A DNA stretch of 64,000 bases, taken from positions 1 through 64,000 of the forward strand of contig NZ_JAFBEC010000013.1 of the NCBI RefSeq assembly GCF_016908595.1. Reading direction: 5' to 3'. The stretch comes from Geomicrobium sediminis (GTDB lineage: Bacteria; Bacillota; Bacilli; Bacillales; Marinococcaceae). How positions within the stretch are numbered: the stretch's first letter is position 1; each line of letters starts with the position of its first letter. Shown here one piece after another: positions 16,267-23,832 of the stretch. The notes below the pieces were generated by a model. That model searched no databases. It saw nothing but the letters and a program-made list of their open reading frames with translations, and was not told the DNA's origin. The position numbers were made by a program, and so were the translations under genes.

Positions 16267-16845
16267 GTGGAAACATTCATTTATTTTCTTATTTTGTTAA
16301 TCATGGCTGCAATACCTTTCCTTGAATACATGGTGGCGATTCCTGTCGGAATTCTTTTTATGCCAATTCCAACAACGTCAGTTATTGTCGCTTCAATCAT
16401 TGGAAATGTTATTACCGTCATTCTACTCATTATACTTGTAGAAAAAGTACGAGGTTGGATTAAGAGCAAAACCGAAGAACCTGAACCAATTAAAGAAGAA
16501 TTAGACACTACTGTGAACGCTACACAGCCTGCACAAAACGACGCTTTGCACGATCCAGCTGTTGAAGTAGAACAGGCAAAAGCAGACAAAGTCGAAGAAT
16601 CCTCAAGTCCATCGCGTTTTGAAAAGCAACGTGTTCGTGCAAGACGCTACTGGGATCGTTTCGGCTTAGCTGGACTGTCAATCCTCGGCACGGGCTTACT
16701 CAGCAGTCACTTAACTGCCTTACTTGCGTGCTCATTCGGTGCCAATCGTGCCAAGTTATCGCTTTGGATGATTATAAGTATTGTTTTATGGTCTGTGCTT
16801 TTAGGTGGCTTAATTCATTTCGGGGTGATTACGTTCTTCGAATAA
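16267..16845 (+). CDS. Small multidrug export protein (COG2426 family)
   Basis: A 192-residue membrane protein. Two or three hydrophobic segments lie in residues 1-60 (with PFLEYMVAIPVG, the family signature), then a hydrophilic acidic linker of about 60 residues (66-125, rich in Glu, Ala and Pro), then RYWDRFGLAGLSILGTGLL and two further helices. The RFG...LG block and the LS(S/G)H motif are typical of the putative small multidrug export family. The acidic linker appears longer than usual and its role is unknown. The start is GTG 16267 behind TAGGTGATC. The annotation multidrug is historical; substrates are not proven. Confidence 0.75.
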   Translation: METFIYFLILLIMAAIPFLEYMVAIPVGILFMPIPTTSVIVASIIGNVITVILLIILVEKVRGWIKSKTEEPEPIKEELDTTVNATQPAQNDALHDPAVEVEQAKADKVEESSSPSRFEKQRVRARRYWDRFGLAGLSILGTGLLSSHLTALLACSFGANRAKLSLWMIISIVLWSVLLGGLIHFGVITFFE

Positions 16846-16850
16846 CAAAA

Positions 16851-16882
16851 AACGCTCAAGTCCAGGACTTGAGCGTTTTTTT
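16851..16882. terminator. Bidirectional terminator
   Basis: AACGCTCAAGTCC / GGACTTGAGCGTT is a perfect stem, flanked by AAAAAA on the left and TTTTTTT on the right, serving the export gene (+) and the HxlR gene (-), which converge here. Confidence 0.9.
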
Positions 16883-16886
16883 ATTC

Positions 16887-17198
16887 TCATTCTACATTAA
16901 CGCGATGGTGCTTTCCCCATTGTTCCATCTCTTTTAAGAGTGGAAAAATAGAACGCCCGTACTCTGTAATCGAATACTCTACTTTTGGTGGAACAACAGC
17001 ATGTTCATATCGGGATATTAACTGGTCTTCTTCTAATTCTTTTAATTGTTTAATTAACGTTTGATGATGAATCTCAGGAATACGTTTTTTAATCTCACTA
17101 AATCGCAATGAATCATCAAACAATTCAATCAAAATAATCCCTTTCCCACATACAACTTTAAGTGTTGTTTTAATATTGTTCATTGTTTCTACTTTCAA
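16887..17198 (-). CDS. HxlR family transcriptional regulator
   Basis: A winged-helix DNA-binding protein of about 103 residues. The family signature is visible: a Cys before the first helix (VVCGKG), then the recognition region LRFSEIKKRIPEIHHQTLIKQLKELEEDQLI, then the wing with VEYSITEYG and the C-terminal dimer helix. HxlR proteins often sense reactive electrophiles or oxidants through such a Cys, although WKL(L/P) after it is altered here to GII. The TTG at 17198 is chosen because GAGGAG lies 9 nt upstream. A perfect 20-bp palindrome lies directly ahead of the gene and is a likely autoregulatory operator. Targets may include the divergent STAS gene. Confidence 0.82.
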   Translation of the reverse strand: MKVETMNNIKTTLKVVCGKGIILIELFDDSLRFSEIKKRIPEIHHQTLIKQLKELEEDQLISRYEHAVVPPKVEYSITEYGRSIFPLLKEMEQWGKHHRVNVE

Positions 17199-17218
17199 TG
17201 GTATGTTCTCCTCACCCA

Positions 17219-17238
17219 AAGTATATTTAAATATACTT
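17219..17238. promoter_or_regulatory. Perfect 20-bp palindrome, probable HxlR operator
   Basis: AAGTATATTTAAATATACTT reads the same on both strands. It overlaps the region just upstream of the HxlR gene's Shine-Dalgarno, in the gap shared with the divergent STAS gene. HxlR/MarR-like dimers bind sites of this kind; binding here is inferred. Confidence 0.6.
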
Positions 17239-17361
17239 CTTCACAATTTTACGAACAGCTTTAAAATAATAGTAGGCAGGAAGTATTAATCACAACCATA
17301 CTATCTCATAAACTACAAAATTTTTCCACTCACGACTGAAAAGGGGGTGGAGTGACCGCAT

Positions 17362-18111
17362 ATGACCTTATTACACGACCTTCTTCAACAAGAATTTAGG
17401 AAAACCAAAGCACATCGTCCACATTGTAACGTTATGGACTGCTTGGCTGCCTACATAAAGCAACTGCATTTCTATGTTGAAAAGGAACCATCCGTATTAG
17501 AGGCAAAGAAGGACATCACTTCACTTGCAAAGTACCACGTAGAGCGTCTAAAAACATTTCATCAACACACAACGTTCTATAAACGTCGTCAATCGTTGTA
17601 TCGAATGATAATGGAAGCATTAGTGGGGAAGCTTGACGAGGGCTACTCGAATAAAAGTATTAATCAAACGATCTTTGAACAAATTGAACTGTACGAGCAT
17701 ACGTATGCAGTACGGTATCAATTAGAATTAGATTCGTATCTCCATCATCAGAATTCAACACTACTCTCGCTCAATAAAACGATTGCCGTTTGGCCAATTC
17801 AAGACCTTTATTATCAAACGGACCATAACTCTGCACTGTTCTCTGTTCTACAGGAGGCAAAGAGACGTAGAGTTCACGATCTAATCATCGACTTAACGGC
17901 TGTTAACCAATTAAGTGCCACAGCAACAAAACAATTCAATGATCGGTTAGTTACAGCACAATTAATTGGTGTAGAGATTTGTCTTACTGGCATTTTGCCA
18001 AACGTTTCCGAGTCGCTCGTTCTCTACGATCAAGATCACCTCGTTGATCAATTTAAGATTTTCCCAAGCCTACAAATTGCGTTGGTAGAGCTACAAAAAG
18101 GCGATGAGTAA
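17362..18111 (+). CDS. STAS-domain protein, RsbR-like stressosome co-antagonist
   Basis: A 249-residue soluble protein. Residues about 1-130 are helical (non-heme globin-like in RsbR proteins, no family motif seen here). Residues about 135-249 form a STAS domain: KTIAVWPIQDLYY, then LIIDLTAVNQLSATATKQF with candidate phosphorylatable Ser/Thr, then GVEICLTGILPNVS. RsbR proteins assemble with RsbS and RsbT in stressosomes that switch on the general stress sigma factor. None of those partners lies nearby, so this is a solitary paralogue. AAAGGGGGTGG lies upstream of ATG 17362. Placement opposite an HxlR regulator suggests, without proof, control by it. It converges on ywdK with a 3-nt gap. Confidence 0.75.
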   Translation: MTLLHDLLQQEFRKTKAHRPHCNVMDCLAAYIKQLHFYVEKEPSVLEAKKDITSLAKYHVERLKTFHQHTTFYKRRQSLYRMIMEALVGKLDEGYSNKSINQTIFEQIELYEHTYAVRYQLELDSYLHHQNSTLLSLNKTIAVWPIQDLYYQTDHNSALFSVLQEAKRRRVHDLIIDLTAVNQLSATATKQFNDRLVTAQLIGVEICLTGILPNVSESLVLYDQDHLVDQFKIFPSLQIALVELQKGDE

Positions 18112-18122
18112 CGGTCATCGCC
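18100..18122. terminator. Hairpin shared by convergent stops
   Basis: GGCGATGA (18100-18107) pairs with TCATCGCC (18115-18122), spanning the stop codons of the STAS gene and ywdK. On the minus strand TTTTTG follows, so it best fits as the ywdK terminator. Confidence 0.7.
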
Positions 18123-18489
18123 CTCTTAACGTTGCAATGGTCAGGCACAACCAACCGCTAATAAACGAAACACCACCAATAGGTGTAATCGCCCCAAGCC
18201 ACGTCATACTCGTGAGCGCCATTACATAGAGACTGCCCGAGAATATCACGATACCAATGACTAAAAGTGAAGCAGAGGCTTGAAGCAACTTCGAAGGTCC
18301 AGTCATACTGATTACGATTCCAACTACCAAAATACCTAGTGAATGAAACATATGATACTGAACACCAGTTTGATAGTTCTCTAACATATTATCCGTAATA
18401 GAACCTTCTAAACCATGAGCGCCAAAAGCGCCTATGGCAACGGCTAGCATCGCTAAAATTGCTCCTGTAGCGATCCATTGATTTTTCAT
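18115..18489 (-). CDS. ywdK: DUF423 family membrane protein YwdK
   Basis: A 124-residue protein with four hydrophobic segments. The N-terminal GAFGAHGLEG block and the later YHMFHSLG mark the DUF423/YwdK family, and the region GGVSFISGWLCL closes it. The function of the family is not known. ATG 18489 is chosen because GAGGGG lies 9 nt upstream; an ATG overlapping the ywdI stop (18504) is in frame but has no ribosome site. It follows ywdI closely, reproducing the ywdI-ywdK neighbourhood of B. subtilis. Confidence 0.85.
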   Translation of the reverse strand: MKNQWIATGAILAMLAVAIGAFGAHGLEGSITDNMLENYQTGVQYHMFHSLGILVVGIVISMTGPSKLLQASASLLVIGIVIFSGSLYVMALTSMTWLGAITPIGGVSFISGWLCLTIATLRGR

Positions 18490-18503
18490 TTTTATACCCC
18501 TCA

Positions 18504-18794
18504 TTAGAAATCTAAAAGATTTCCTTCGATTTGTTGATTGGTAGATGGTACAGACTGACTTACAGGCACTTGTGTTAATCTTGGTTGCTGCGTCTTGGTA
18601 ACTTGCGGTTTTACTCCTGTAGCCTTAGCATCATCATCTATTGAACTGCTCTCTTCAATAAGCTCACTGTAAACTCGTACAATGCTTGCTTGTTTTTGAA
18701 TGGCCAACGAAGAAGCTCCACTTGCATGAAGGGATTGCAAGTCTTCGACAGCTTGATGTAATTTCTTAAGAATCGTTGATAATTGGACTGCCAT
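18504..18794 (-). CDS. ywdI: YwdI family protein (DUF5327)
   Basis: A 96-residue soluble protein. Residues 1-50 form an amphipathic helix pair (LSTILKKLHQAVEDLQ), and the rest is Gln-, Pro- and Ser-rich with the conserved C-terminal EGNLLDF. This two-part layout is that of YwdI; its role is unknown. GGAAGGG precedes the ATG at 18794. It is directly upstream of ywdK, probably in the same transcript. Confidence 0.8.
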   Translation of the reverse strand: MAVQLSTILKKLHQAVEDLQSLHASGASSLAIQKQASIVRVYSELIEESSSIDDDAKATGVKPQVTKTQQPRLTQVPVSQSVPSTNQQIEGNLLDF

Positions 18795-18903
18795 GTAATC
18801 GCCCTTCCTTTTCTAACTATCGTTTTCCACTTTTGTTAACTCATTATTCATCTTACCATAGATTACGACTACGTTAGAAAGTGAGGCGACACTTATAATT
18901 CTA

Positions 18904-18932
18904 AAAAGAGCAAACCCGGTGGTTCGCTCTTT
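18904..18932 (-). terminator. Terminator of the 63-residue gene
   Basis: AAAGAGC pairs with GCTCTTT around a GC-rich centre. On the minus strand TTTTTAGAATT follows. The stem begins at the stop codon of the upstream small gene. Confidence 0.8.
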
Positions 18933-19122
18933 AATTACTCGTACCTTCTTCTATTTTAGTGTATCCATAAGCTTCAATCTTCTCATAGTTTTCACTATCA
19001 ATGATCCAGTAATTATTCTCCGTATCTTTAACAACTACTTCGTCTCTTTTCAAGGCATTCTTCGCATCTTCTTCATTATCATAACGCTGAGCCATAATTT
19101 GTAAGTCATCAATGATAATCAT
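18931..19122 (-). CDS. Hypothetical 63-residue acidic protein
   Basis: No family is recognised with confidence. The protein is soluble and acidic, with the phrase YDNEEDAKNALKRDEVVVKDTENNYWIID, which reads like one small alpha/beta unit. Support for it being real: GGAGGTG lies 8 nt before ATG 19122, it has its own terminator, and the composition matches the neighbouring genes. It sits between ywdI and the AbrB-type transporter gene on the same strand. Confidence 0.6.
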   Translation of the reverse strand: MIIIDDLQIMAQRYDNEEDAKNALKRDEVVVKDTENNYWIIDSENYEKIEAYGYTKIEEGTSN

Positions 19123-19187
19123 TTAACAAACACCTCCAAGTAGTGTTTATTTTCCCCGACGTTCATGCTCATAAACCAATCTTTATG

Positions 19188-20213
19188 TTACGATTTCTTT
19201 AACATCCATTTAAGAAAGTGTGGCAAAACGAGTAACACAACGATCATGCGAATAATGTGAAGACTGGCGACTAATGATGGGTCCATCTTTAAAGATAATG
19301 CCGTTGAAGACATCTCTGGTGCGCCGGCTGGTACGGTACTAAGTAAACTCATTAAATAACTCATTGGTGTGAATAGATAGAAAATGAAAGCAATACAAAT
19401 CGCCATGATCATATATAATCCAAGAATTTTAGCACTCGCTATACCAATCTCACGCAATCGCTCTAACGTGGAACGTTCAAAACGAATCCCAACCATAGCA
19501 CCAATCAACACTTGTCCAATGCCAGGAATATACGATGGTAATGCTCCGAATGTAAAGACAAACTCACTCGCTACAAACCCAATCATAATTGCATAAATCA
19601 GGGTGGCACCGGCAAAGTTAAGCCATTTCGTTAACAACATCGTAAGAATCAGAATCACACTAAAATAAAGCACATGCTGGACTTCTAAACCACTTGCTGA
19701 AGTTGTAAACGTTTCTGAAGACCCTTGCCCATAAACCATTCCTACTCCAAAAGGAATGAGTAACACGAACATCGTAATCCTCGCCGTATGAAAAGAAGCG
19801 ACAATCCGTTCATCCGCTCCATAATGACTCGATAGTGCGATCACCTCTGAAGCACCACCAGGCACAGTACAGAAAAAAGCGGTCTTACGGTCTAGGCTCG
19901 TCCAACGATCTAAAAGAATTCCAAATAACAATCCACCTAAGAGTGTAATACCTAGCGTTAAAATTAATGGGAGAATGTATTGATGCAGATGAAGAAATAA
20001 TTGTGGCTCCATCATCACACCAATATTTGCACCGACAAGGATCAATGCGACTTGGAATGGCCAACCATTAAATGAGTAACTCGTAACAAACAATCCATAA
20101 ACAATTCCAGTGAAGATTGCACCGAGTAACCATCCTGCTGGTATGCCAATGGCTTGGAATGTTGCACCGACAACAAACGCAATCATTAGAAATGCAATTT
20201 TATTTAGCCACAT
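19188..20213 (-). CDS. AbrB family membrane transporter
   Basis: A 341-residue protein with about ten hydrophobic segments arranged as two repeats, each containing a PAG(W/A)-type block: IGIPAGWLLGAIF near residue 25 and TVPAGAPEMSSTA near 300. The phrase CTVPGGASEVIALSS with a conserved Glu is typical of the AbrB/ammonia-monooxygenase-regulator membrane family, which is unrelated to the DNA-binding AbrB. Substrate is unknown. ATG 20213 follows AAAGGTG. The gene begins 18 nt after ung ends and probably shares its transcript. Confidence 0.82.
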   Translation of the reverse strand: MWLNKIAFLMIAFVVGATFQAIGIPAGWLLGAIFTGIVYGLFVTSYSFNGWPFQVALILVGANIGVMMEPQLFLHLHQYILPLILTLGITLLGGLLFGILLDRWTSLDRKTAFFCTVPGGASEVIALSSHYGADERIVASFHTARITMFVLLIPFGVGMVYGQGSSETFTTSASGLEVQHVLYFSVILILTMLLTKWLNFAGATLIYAIMIGFVASEFVFTFGALPSYIPGIGQVLIGAMVGIRFERSTLERLREIGIASAKILGLYMIMAICIAFIFYLFTPMSYLMSLLSTVPAGAPEMSSTALSLKMDPSLVASLHIIRMIVVLLVLPHFLKWMLKKS

Positions 20214-20231
20214 ACGATGCTCACACCTTTA

Positions 20232-20906
20232 TCACTCATCCAAACACCACCGAATCGGTGATCTTCCTTGCTCTATTAAAAAAGCATTCGTTTTAGAAAA
20301 AGGACGACTCCCAAAGAAACCACGATAAGCCGCAAGAGGACTTGGATGCGTACTCATTATCTTACAGTGTCGATCGTCAATCATCGTGGCTTTTTTTTGC
20401 GCGTCTTTCCCCCACAAAAGGAACACGATCGGCTCTTCTTTCTCGTTAAGTAACGAAATGATCGAATCTGTAAAATGTTCCCAACCTTTTTGATGATGGG
20501 AGTTTGCTTCCCCTTCTTCAACCGTTAATACCGTATTTAATAGCAGTACACCTTGACTTGCCCAAGCAGTTAAATCTCCATGGGCTGGAATGTTACATTG
20601 AAGATCTTCTTTAAGTTCTTTATATATATTCCGTAGCGAAGGTGGAATCGCCACACTTTTTGAGACGGAAAAACTTAAACCTTGTGCTTGTCCGAACCCG
20701 TGATACGGGTCTTGCCCGAGTAATACAACATTCGTTTGCTGATAAGAGGTCAATTGTAACGCTCGGAAAATATCTTCTCTCGGTGGAAAAATTGCTTTTT
20801 GACTATACGCTGTTTCTAAAAAAGCTTGCAACGAAGTAAAATATGACTTTTGGAATTCATCTTCTAGTAAATAATCCCAATCATTCCCAACTGTTACGTT
20901 TTTCAT
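20232..20906 (-). CDS. ung: Uracil-DNA glycosylase
   Basis: Ung removes uracil from DNA to begin base-excision repair. The 224-residue family-1 enzyme shows the catalytic water-activating motif GQDPYHGFGQAQGLSFSV, with Asp65, and the DNA-intercalation loop HPSPLAAYRGFFGS with the catalytic His. Length is standard. GGAGAG lies 7 nt before ATG 20906. A parS-like palindrome lies between it and the upstream gene. ung at this position next to ywdI/ywdK agrees with B. subtilis gene order. Confidence 0.96.
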   Translation of the reverse strand: MKNVTVGNDWDYLLEDEFQKSYFTSLQAFLETAYSQKAIFPPREDIFRALQLTSYQQTNVVLLGQDPYHGFGQAQGLSFSVSKSVAIPPSLRNIYKELKEDLQCNIPAHGDLTAWASQGVLLLNTVLTVEEGEANSHHQKGWEHFTDSIISLLNEKEEPIVFLLWGKDAQKKATMIDDRHCKIMSTHPSPLAAYRGFFGSRPFSKTNAFLIEQGRSPIRWCLDE

Positions 20907-20920
20907 GATGTTCTCTCCTT

Positions 20921-20936
20921 TGTTTCACGTGAAACG
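20921..20936. promoter_or_regulatory. parS centromere site for ParB (Spo0J)
   Basis: TGTTTCACGTGAAACG matches the Bacillus parS consensus TGTTTCACGTGAAACA at 15 of 16 positions, with the central 14-bp palindrome perfect. The site overlaps the last codons and stop of the gene at 20925-21743. The ParB that would load here is encoded about 30 kb away at 50179-51036. Confidence 0.88.
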
Positions 20937-21743
20937 ACCTATGTTTTTAGTTGCAAAAACAAAAACATTAACACACCATAGAGGCGTTTCTGTTCTCTCT
21001 GACAGATCACGATGAAAATAAACGATATGATTTTCCATGTCACGAAACAACGTAGTATATTCATGTGGAAATCGACCTTGATAGTACTCAGCCACAACAT
21101 CACCGAATTGATCCTCAAAACGGAAGCTCCCCGTTAAGTCTGACTTAATTGGCAATACTAATTGACCGTCTTCATCTAATAAATTACCGCGAATGTTAAA
21201 CATCCGTAAATCGTCTTGAACGTATGTACCGATATGGCTGTCTTTCTCATCTTTAATCGTTAGCGTCGACTTAATCCCCCAACCTGTCCGTTTAATCTTC
21301 ATACATTTTTGATCTAGATGATCATAAATTGTATACGTCCAAGGGATAAATGTAAGTAAGTCGTTTTTAAACAAAACCGTAAACGGCCACATAAACCAAG
21401 AAATCTTACTTACTTTCGCCTTTCCTACATATTGACCTTTCTTCGTAAACAACAATAATTCCTTTATGTATGACACATTTGATTGAATGACAAGGTGATC
21501 CAAATGAATAAGGTGTTTATCCGTCTTCGGAACTTCTAGATCTTTTACTTTATTGTACTTTACATGAGATACAGGAATCATAATGGCGATTGCTAAAGTA
21601 AGGAAATAAAAGAGAAGATACTCAAACCATTCTTCTGTCGTTATTGGCCAATCAACGATGAGAAAAGTGGTAATGCTCGTTAAAAGAACGAAAGTAAAGA
21701 TATAAGAGATATGAATTCTCCTCTTATACATCGTCTTTAACAT
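20925..21743 (-). CDS. Hypothetical membrane-anchored protein
   Basis: A 272-residue protein of no recognised family. Two hydrophobic segments lie near the N-terminus (about 12-30 and 40-58). The rest is a soluble, beta-rich domain with repeated short blocks such as LTIKDEKDSHIGTYVQDD and FEDQFGDVVAEYYQGRFPHE. That pattern loosely recalls tubby-C2/LURP-one-like domains, a weak impression only. AAGGAG precedes the ATG at 21743. It follows rlmH by 14 nt and may be co-transcribed. The parS site forms its final three sense codons plus the stop. Confidence 0.65.
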   Translation of the reverse strand: MLKTMYKRRIHISYIFTFVLLTSITTFLIVDWPITTEEWFEYLLFYFLTLAIAIMIPVSHVKYNKVKDLEVPKTDKHLIHLDHLVIQSNVSYIKELLLFTKKGQYVGKAKVSKISWFMWPFTVLFKNDLLTFIPWTYTIYDHLDQKCMKIKRTGWGIKSTLTIKDEKDSHIGTYVQDDLRMFNIRGNLLDEDGQLVLPIKSDLTGSFRFEDQFGDVVAEYYQGRFPHEYTTLFRDMENHIVYFHRDLSERTETPLWCVNVFVFATKNIGRFT

Positions 21744-21757
21744 CTGATTTTCACTCC

Positions 21758-22237
21758 TTATTTATGATACGGAGATCCTTTATTAATTTGCACAGCTCGA
21801 TAAATTTGCTCGGTTAACATGAGCCTCATAAGTTGATGGGGAAATGTTAACGCTGAAAACGACCATTTTAAATCTGCACGTTGCAATAGTTCCTGACTCA
21901 TACCGAGTGAACCACCTATAATAAACGTAATTGCACTCGTTCCGTATGTAGGTAATGTTTCAAACCGTTCTGCAAGCTGTTCAGAACTTAACATCTTGCC
22001 TTGGCGCTCAAGTACGATGACATAGTCGCCTGCTTTAATTTTCTTTTCAATTCGTTGTCCTTCTTTTTGTTTGATTTGTTCCATCTCTTTTTCACTCAAC
22101 CGCTCCGGTGCTTTTTCATCTGGTACCTCAATCACTTCAAATTTCACGTCGGTACGAAGACGCTTCGAAAACTCATCAATGCCCGATTGAATGTACTTTT
22201 CTTTAATTTTACCGACTGCAATGATGCTAATTTTCAT
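21758..22237 (-). CDS. rlmH: 23S rRNA (pseudouridine1915-N3)-methyltransferase
   Basis: RlmH methylates pseudouridine 1915 in helix 69 of 23S rRNA on assembled ribosomes. The 159-residue SPOUT (trefoil-knot) enzyme has the SAM-binding block ITFIIGGSLGMSQEL and the conserved C-terminus LTEQIYRAVQINKGSPYHK. ATG 22237 follows AAGGGGTGG and gives the exact usual length; an upstream extension to 22279 is unlikely. This is the gene whose 3' end is the SCCmec target in staphylococci, but nothing is inserted here. A row of DnaA boxes lies just upstream. Confidence 0.96.
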   Translation of the reverse strand: MKISIIAVGKIKEKYIQSGIDEFSKRLRTDVKFEVIEVPDEKAPERLSEKEMEQIKQKEGQRIEKKIKAGDYVIVLERQGKMLSSEQLAERFETLPTYGTSAITFIIGGSLGMSQELLQRADLKWSFSALTFPHQLMRLMLTEQIYRAVQINKGSPYHK

Positions 22238-22238
22238 G

Positions 22239-22343
22239 TTATCCACCCCTTTATCCACAGAAGTTATCCACATATTCACAGCTTCATTTTGAGTAAATGC
22301 CTAGTTTTACTCGTTATCCACTGTTCATAACTCTTTATGCACA
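22239..22343. promoter_or_regulatory. DnaA-box cluster upstream of rlmH
   Basis: Five DnaA boxes in about 105 bp on the plus strand: TTATCCACC (22239), TTATCCACA (22251), TTATCCACA (22264), TTATCCACT (22314) and TTATGCACA (22335). Two are perfect. They lie in the rlmH promoter region, about 38 kb from dnaA. Clusters near the origin in B. subtilis titrate DnaA or regulate genes. That role is inferred here. Confidence 0.7.
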
Positions 22344-22348
22344 AACGA

Positions 22349-22380
22349 GAAAGAGGGAAATCGGTTATGATTTCCCTCTC
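22349..22380 (-). terminator. Terminator of htrC
   Basis: GAAAGAGGGAAATC pairs with GATTTCCCTCTC. The minus-strand tail TTTCTCGTTTG is only moderately T-rich. Confidence 0.6.
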
Positions 22381-22390
22381 AAATCAGACG

Positions 22391-23611
22391 TTACATCGTT
22401 TCCTGTTGTTCATCGAGCGTGACTGTCGTTTGCATCTGTTCACCATTTCGATAGAACGTCACTTCCATTTCATCACCAATGTCCACGTCGGTATACAGGT
22501 GACGTCGCAGATCATGAGCCGCTTCAACATCTTCTCCATCCAGTGCTGTAATGACATCATATTGTTCCAACCCAGCATCTGCAGCAGGTGAATTCGGTAT
22601 GATTTCATGGATAAACACACCTGTTACAATCTCTGGTGGTAAATTCAGCGTTTCTTGCCAGTGATAACTTGGAATTTCTTCGAGAGAACCGATGATCACT
22701 CCCATTTCTGGGCGTCTCACTTCTCCATATTGCTCAATATCTTGAATAACAGGTAAAACGATTGTCGTTGGAATTGCAAATCCAATTCCTTCGCCTTGAG
22801 CAAGCTTCATGGAGTTAATCCCAATCACTTCACTTTGAATATTTAAGAGAGCCCCACCGCTATTACCAGGGTTAATGGCTGCATCTGTTTGCAACACTTC
22901 TGCATTCCAATCAATTTGACCATCACCAGTGAGGTCAACAGGTACACTTCTTTCAGTCGCACTAATAATTCCTAATGTAACTGTGCGTGCAAAGCGAGGT
23001 CCCAATGGGTTTCCAATTGCAATCGCTGGCTCCCCAGCTCTTAGATTGTCTGAATTACCAAAATCAGCAACCGTATCGACGTTCTCAGCATCAATTGTCA
23101 AAACTGCCAAGTCCGTCCAAATATCTGAGCCAACAAGTTCTGCAGGCACTCTTTGTCCCTCACTTAAACTTACTTCGAGTTCGTCTGAACCTTGGATAAC
23201 GTGCTCGTTCGTGACAACAAATGCACGGTCTCCTTCAACCTTATAAATCACTCCTGAGCCAGTGCCCGCTTCAATGCCTTCTTCTTGTTGACCAGCTGCA
23301 CCGCCCCAAAAACTAGTATTTTGCAAATTAAATACGCCAACAACAGCATCACTAACTGCATCAACGACATGCGTTACGTCTGTCGTAACATCTAAATCGA
23401 TGGTCTCTGATTCCGATGCAAAAAATTGCTCATCTTCTTGTTGATTCGTTTCGGCTTCCTCTTCCGCAGCCGATCCATTAAGATTCATCATCTGACCGAC
23501 ACTTATTATACCAAGTACGAGTACAGCCCCAATAATGACTCCAAGAAATATTGGTTTTCTTGATTTGCTTTTACGGCCTCTTGAAGAGTAATGATCGTCG
23601 TAGAAACCCAT
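22391..23611 (-). CDS. htrC: HtrA-like serine protease (YyxA/HtrC)
   Basis: A membrane-anchored trypsin-like protease that acts on the outer face of the cell membrane in envelope quality control. From ATG 23611 (GGTGGAG upstream) it has 406 residues: a basic cytoplasmic tip, one transmembrane segment (about 20-40), an acidic Gln/Glu linker, the protease domain with His137 (TNEHVI), Asp167 (WTDLAVL) and Ser251 (PGNSGG), and a C-terminal PDZ domain (about 300-395) with NSPAADAGL. It lies downstream of walJ, as yyxA does in B. subtilis. A 200-nt gap separates the two, so it may also have its own promoter, which I could not define. Confidence 0.92.
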   Translation of the reverse strand: MGFYDDHYSSRGRKSKSRKPIFLGVIIGAVLVLGIISVGQMMNLNGSAAEEEAETNQQEDEQFFASESETIDLDVTTDVTHVVDAVSDAVVGVFNLQNTSFWGGAAGQQEEGIEAGTGSGVIYKVEGDRAFVVTNEHVIQGSDELEVSLSEGQRVPAELVGSDIWTDLAVLTIDAENVDTVADFGNSDNLRAGEPAIAIGNPLGPRFARTVTLGIISATERSVPVDLTGDGQIDWNAEVLQTDAAINPGNSGGALLNIQSEVIGINSMKLAQGEGIGFAIPTTIVLPVIQDIEQYGEVRRPEMGVIIGSLEEIPSYHWQETLNLPPEIVTGVFIHEIIPNSPAADAGLEQYDVITALDGEDVEAAHDLRRHLYTDVDIGDEMEVTFYRNGEQMQTTVTLDEQQETM

Positions 23612-23832
23612 TGTTGCTCCACCTTTCTTTCTGTGTTGACGATGAACAGAATGTTGTGAGTACCTGCCCCCCAGGATTGTCCACAACATAGTTAGGAGAA
23701 AGCGACATGTCGTTGCATAGATTTACCATTAGTTTACGAATAAAATCTCTTTTCGTCCAGTTTTTAGTCCAACGTCGTTGCTACAATGTTAAACTACCCA
23801 CATTTCCCATATTTCAACCATTATTGAGCCAT

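Noticed and set aside
21758-21800. Possible SCC-type attachment site at the 3' end of rlmH
   Set aside because: The end resembles the staphylococcal orfX target only through conserved protein sequence. No second repeat or inserted cassette is present; the next gene follows at once.
22929-23246. 105-codon open frame opposite htrC
   Set aside because: Antisense shadow of the conserved protease domain; low-complexity composition and no ribosome site.
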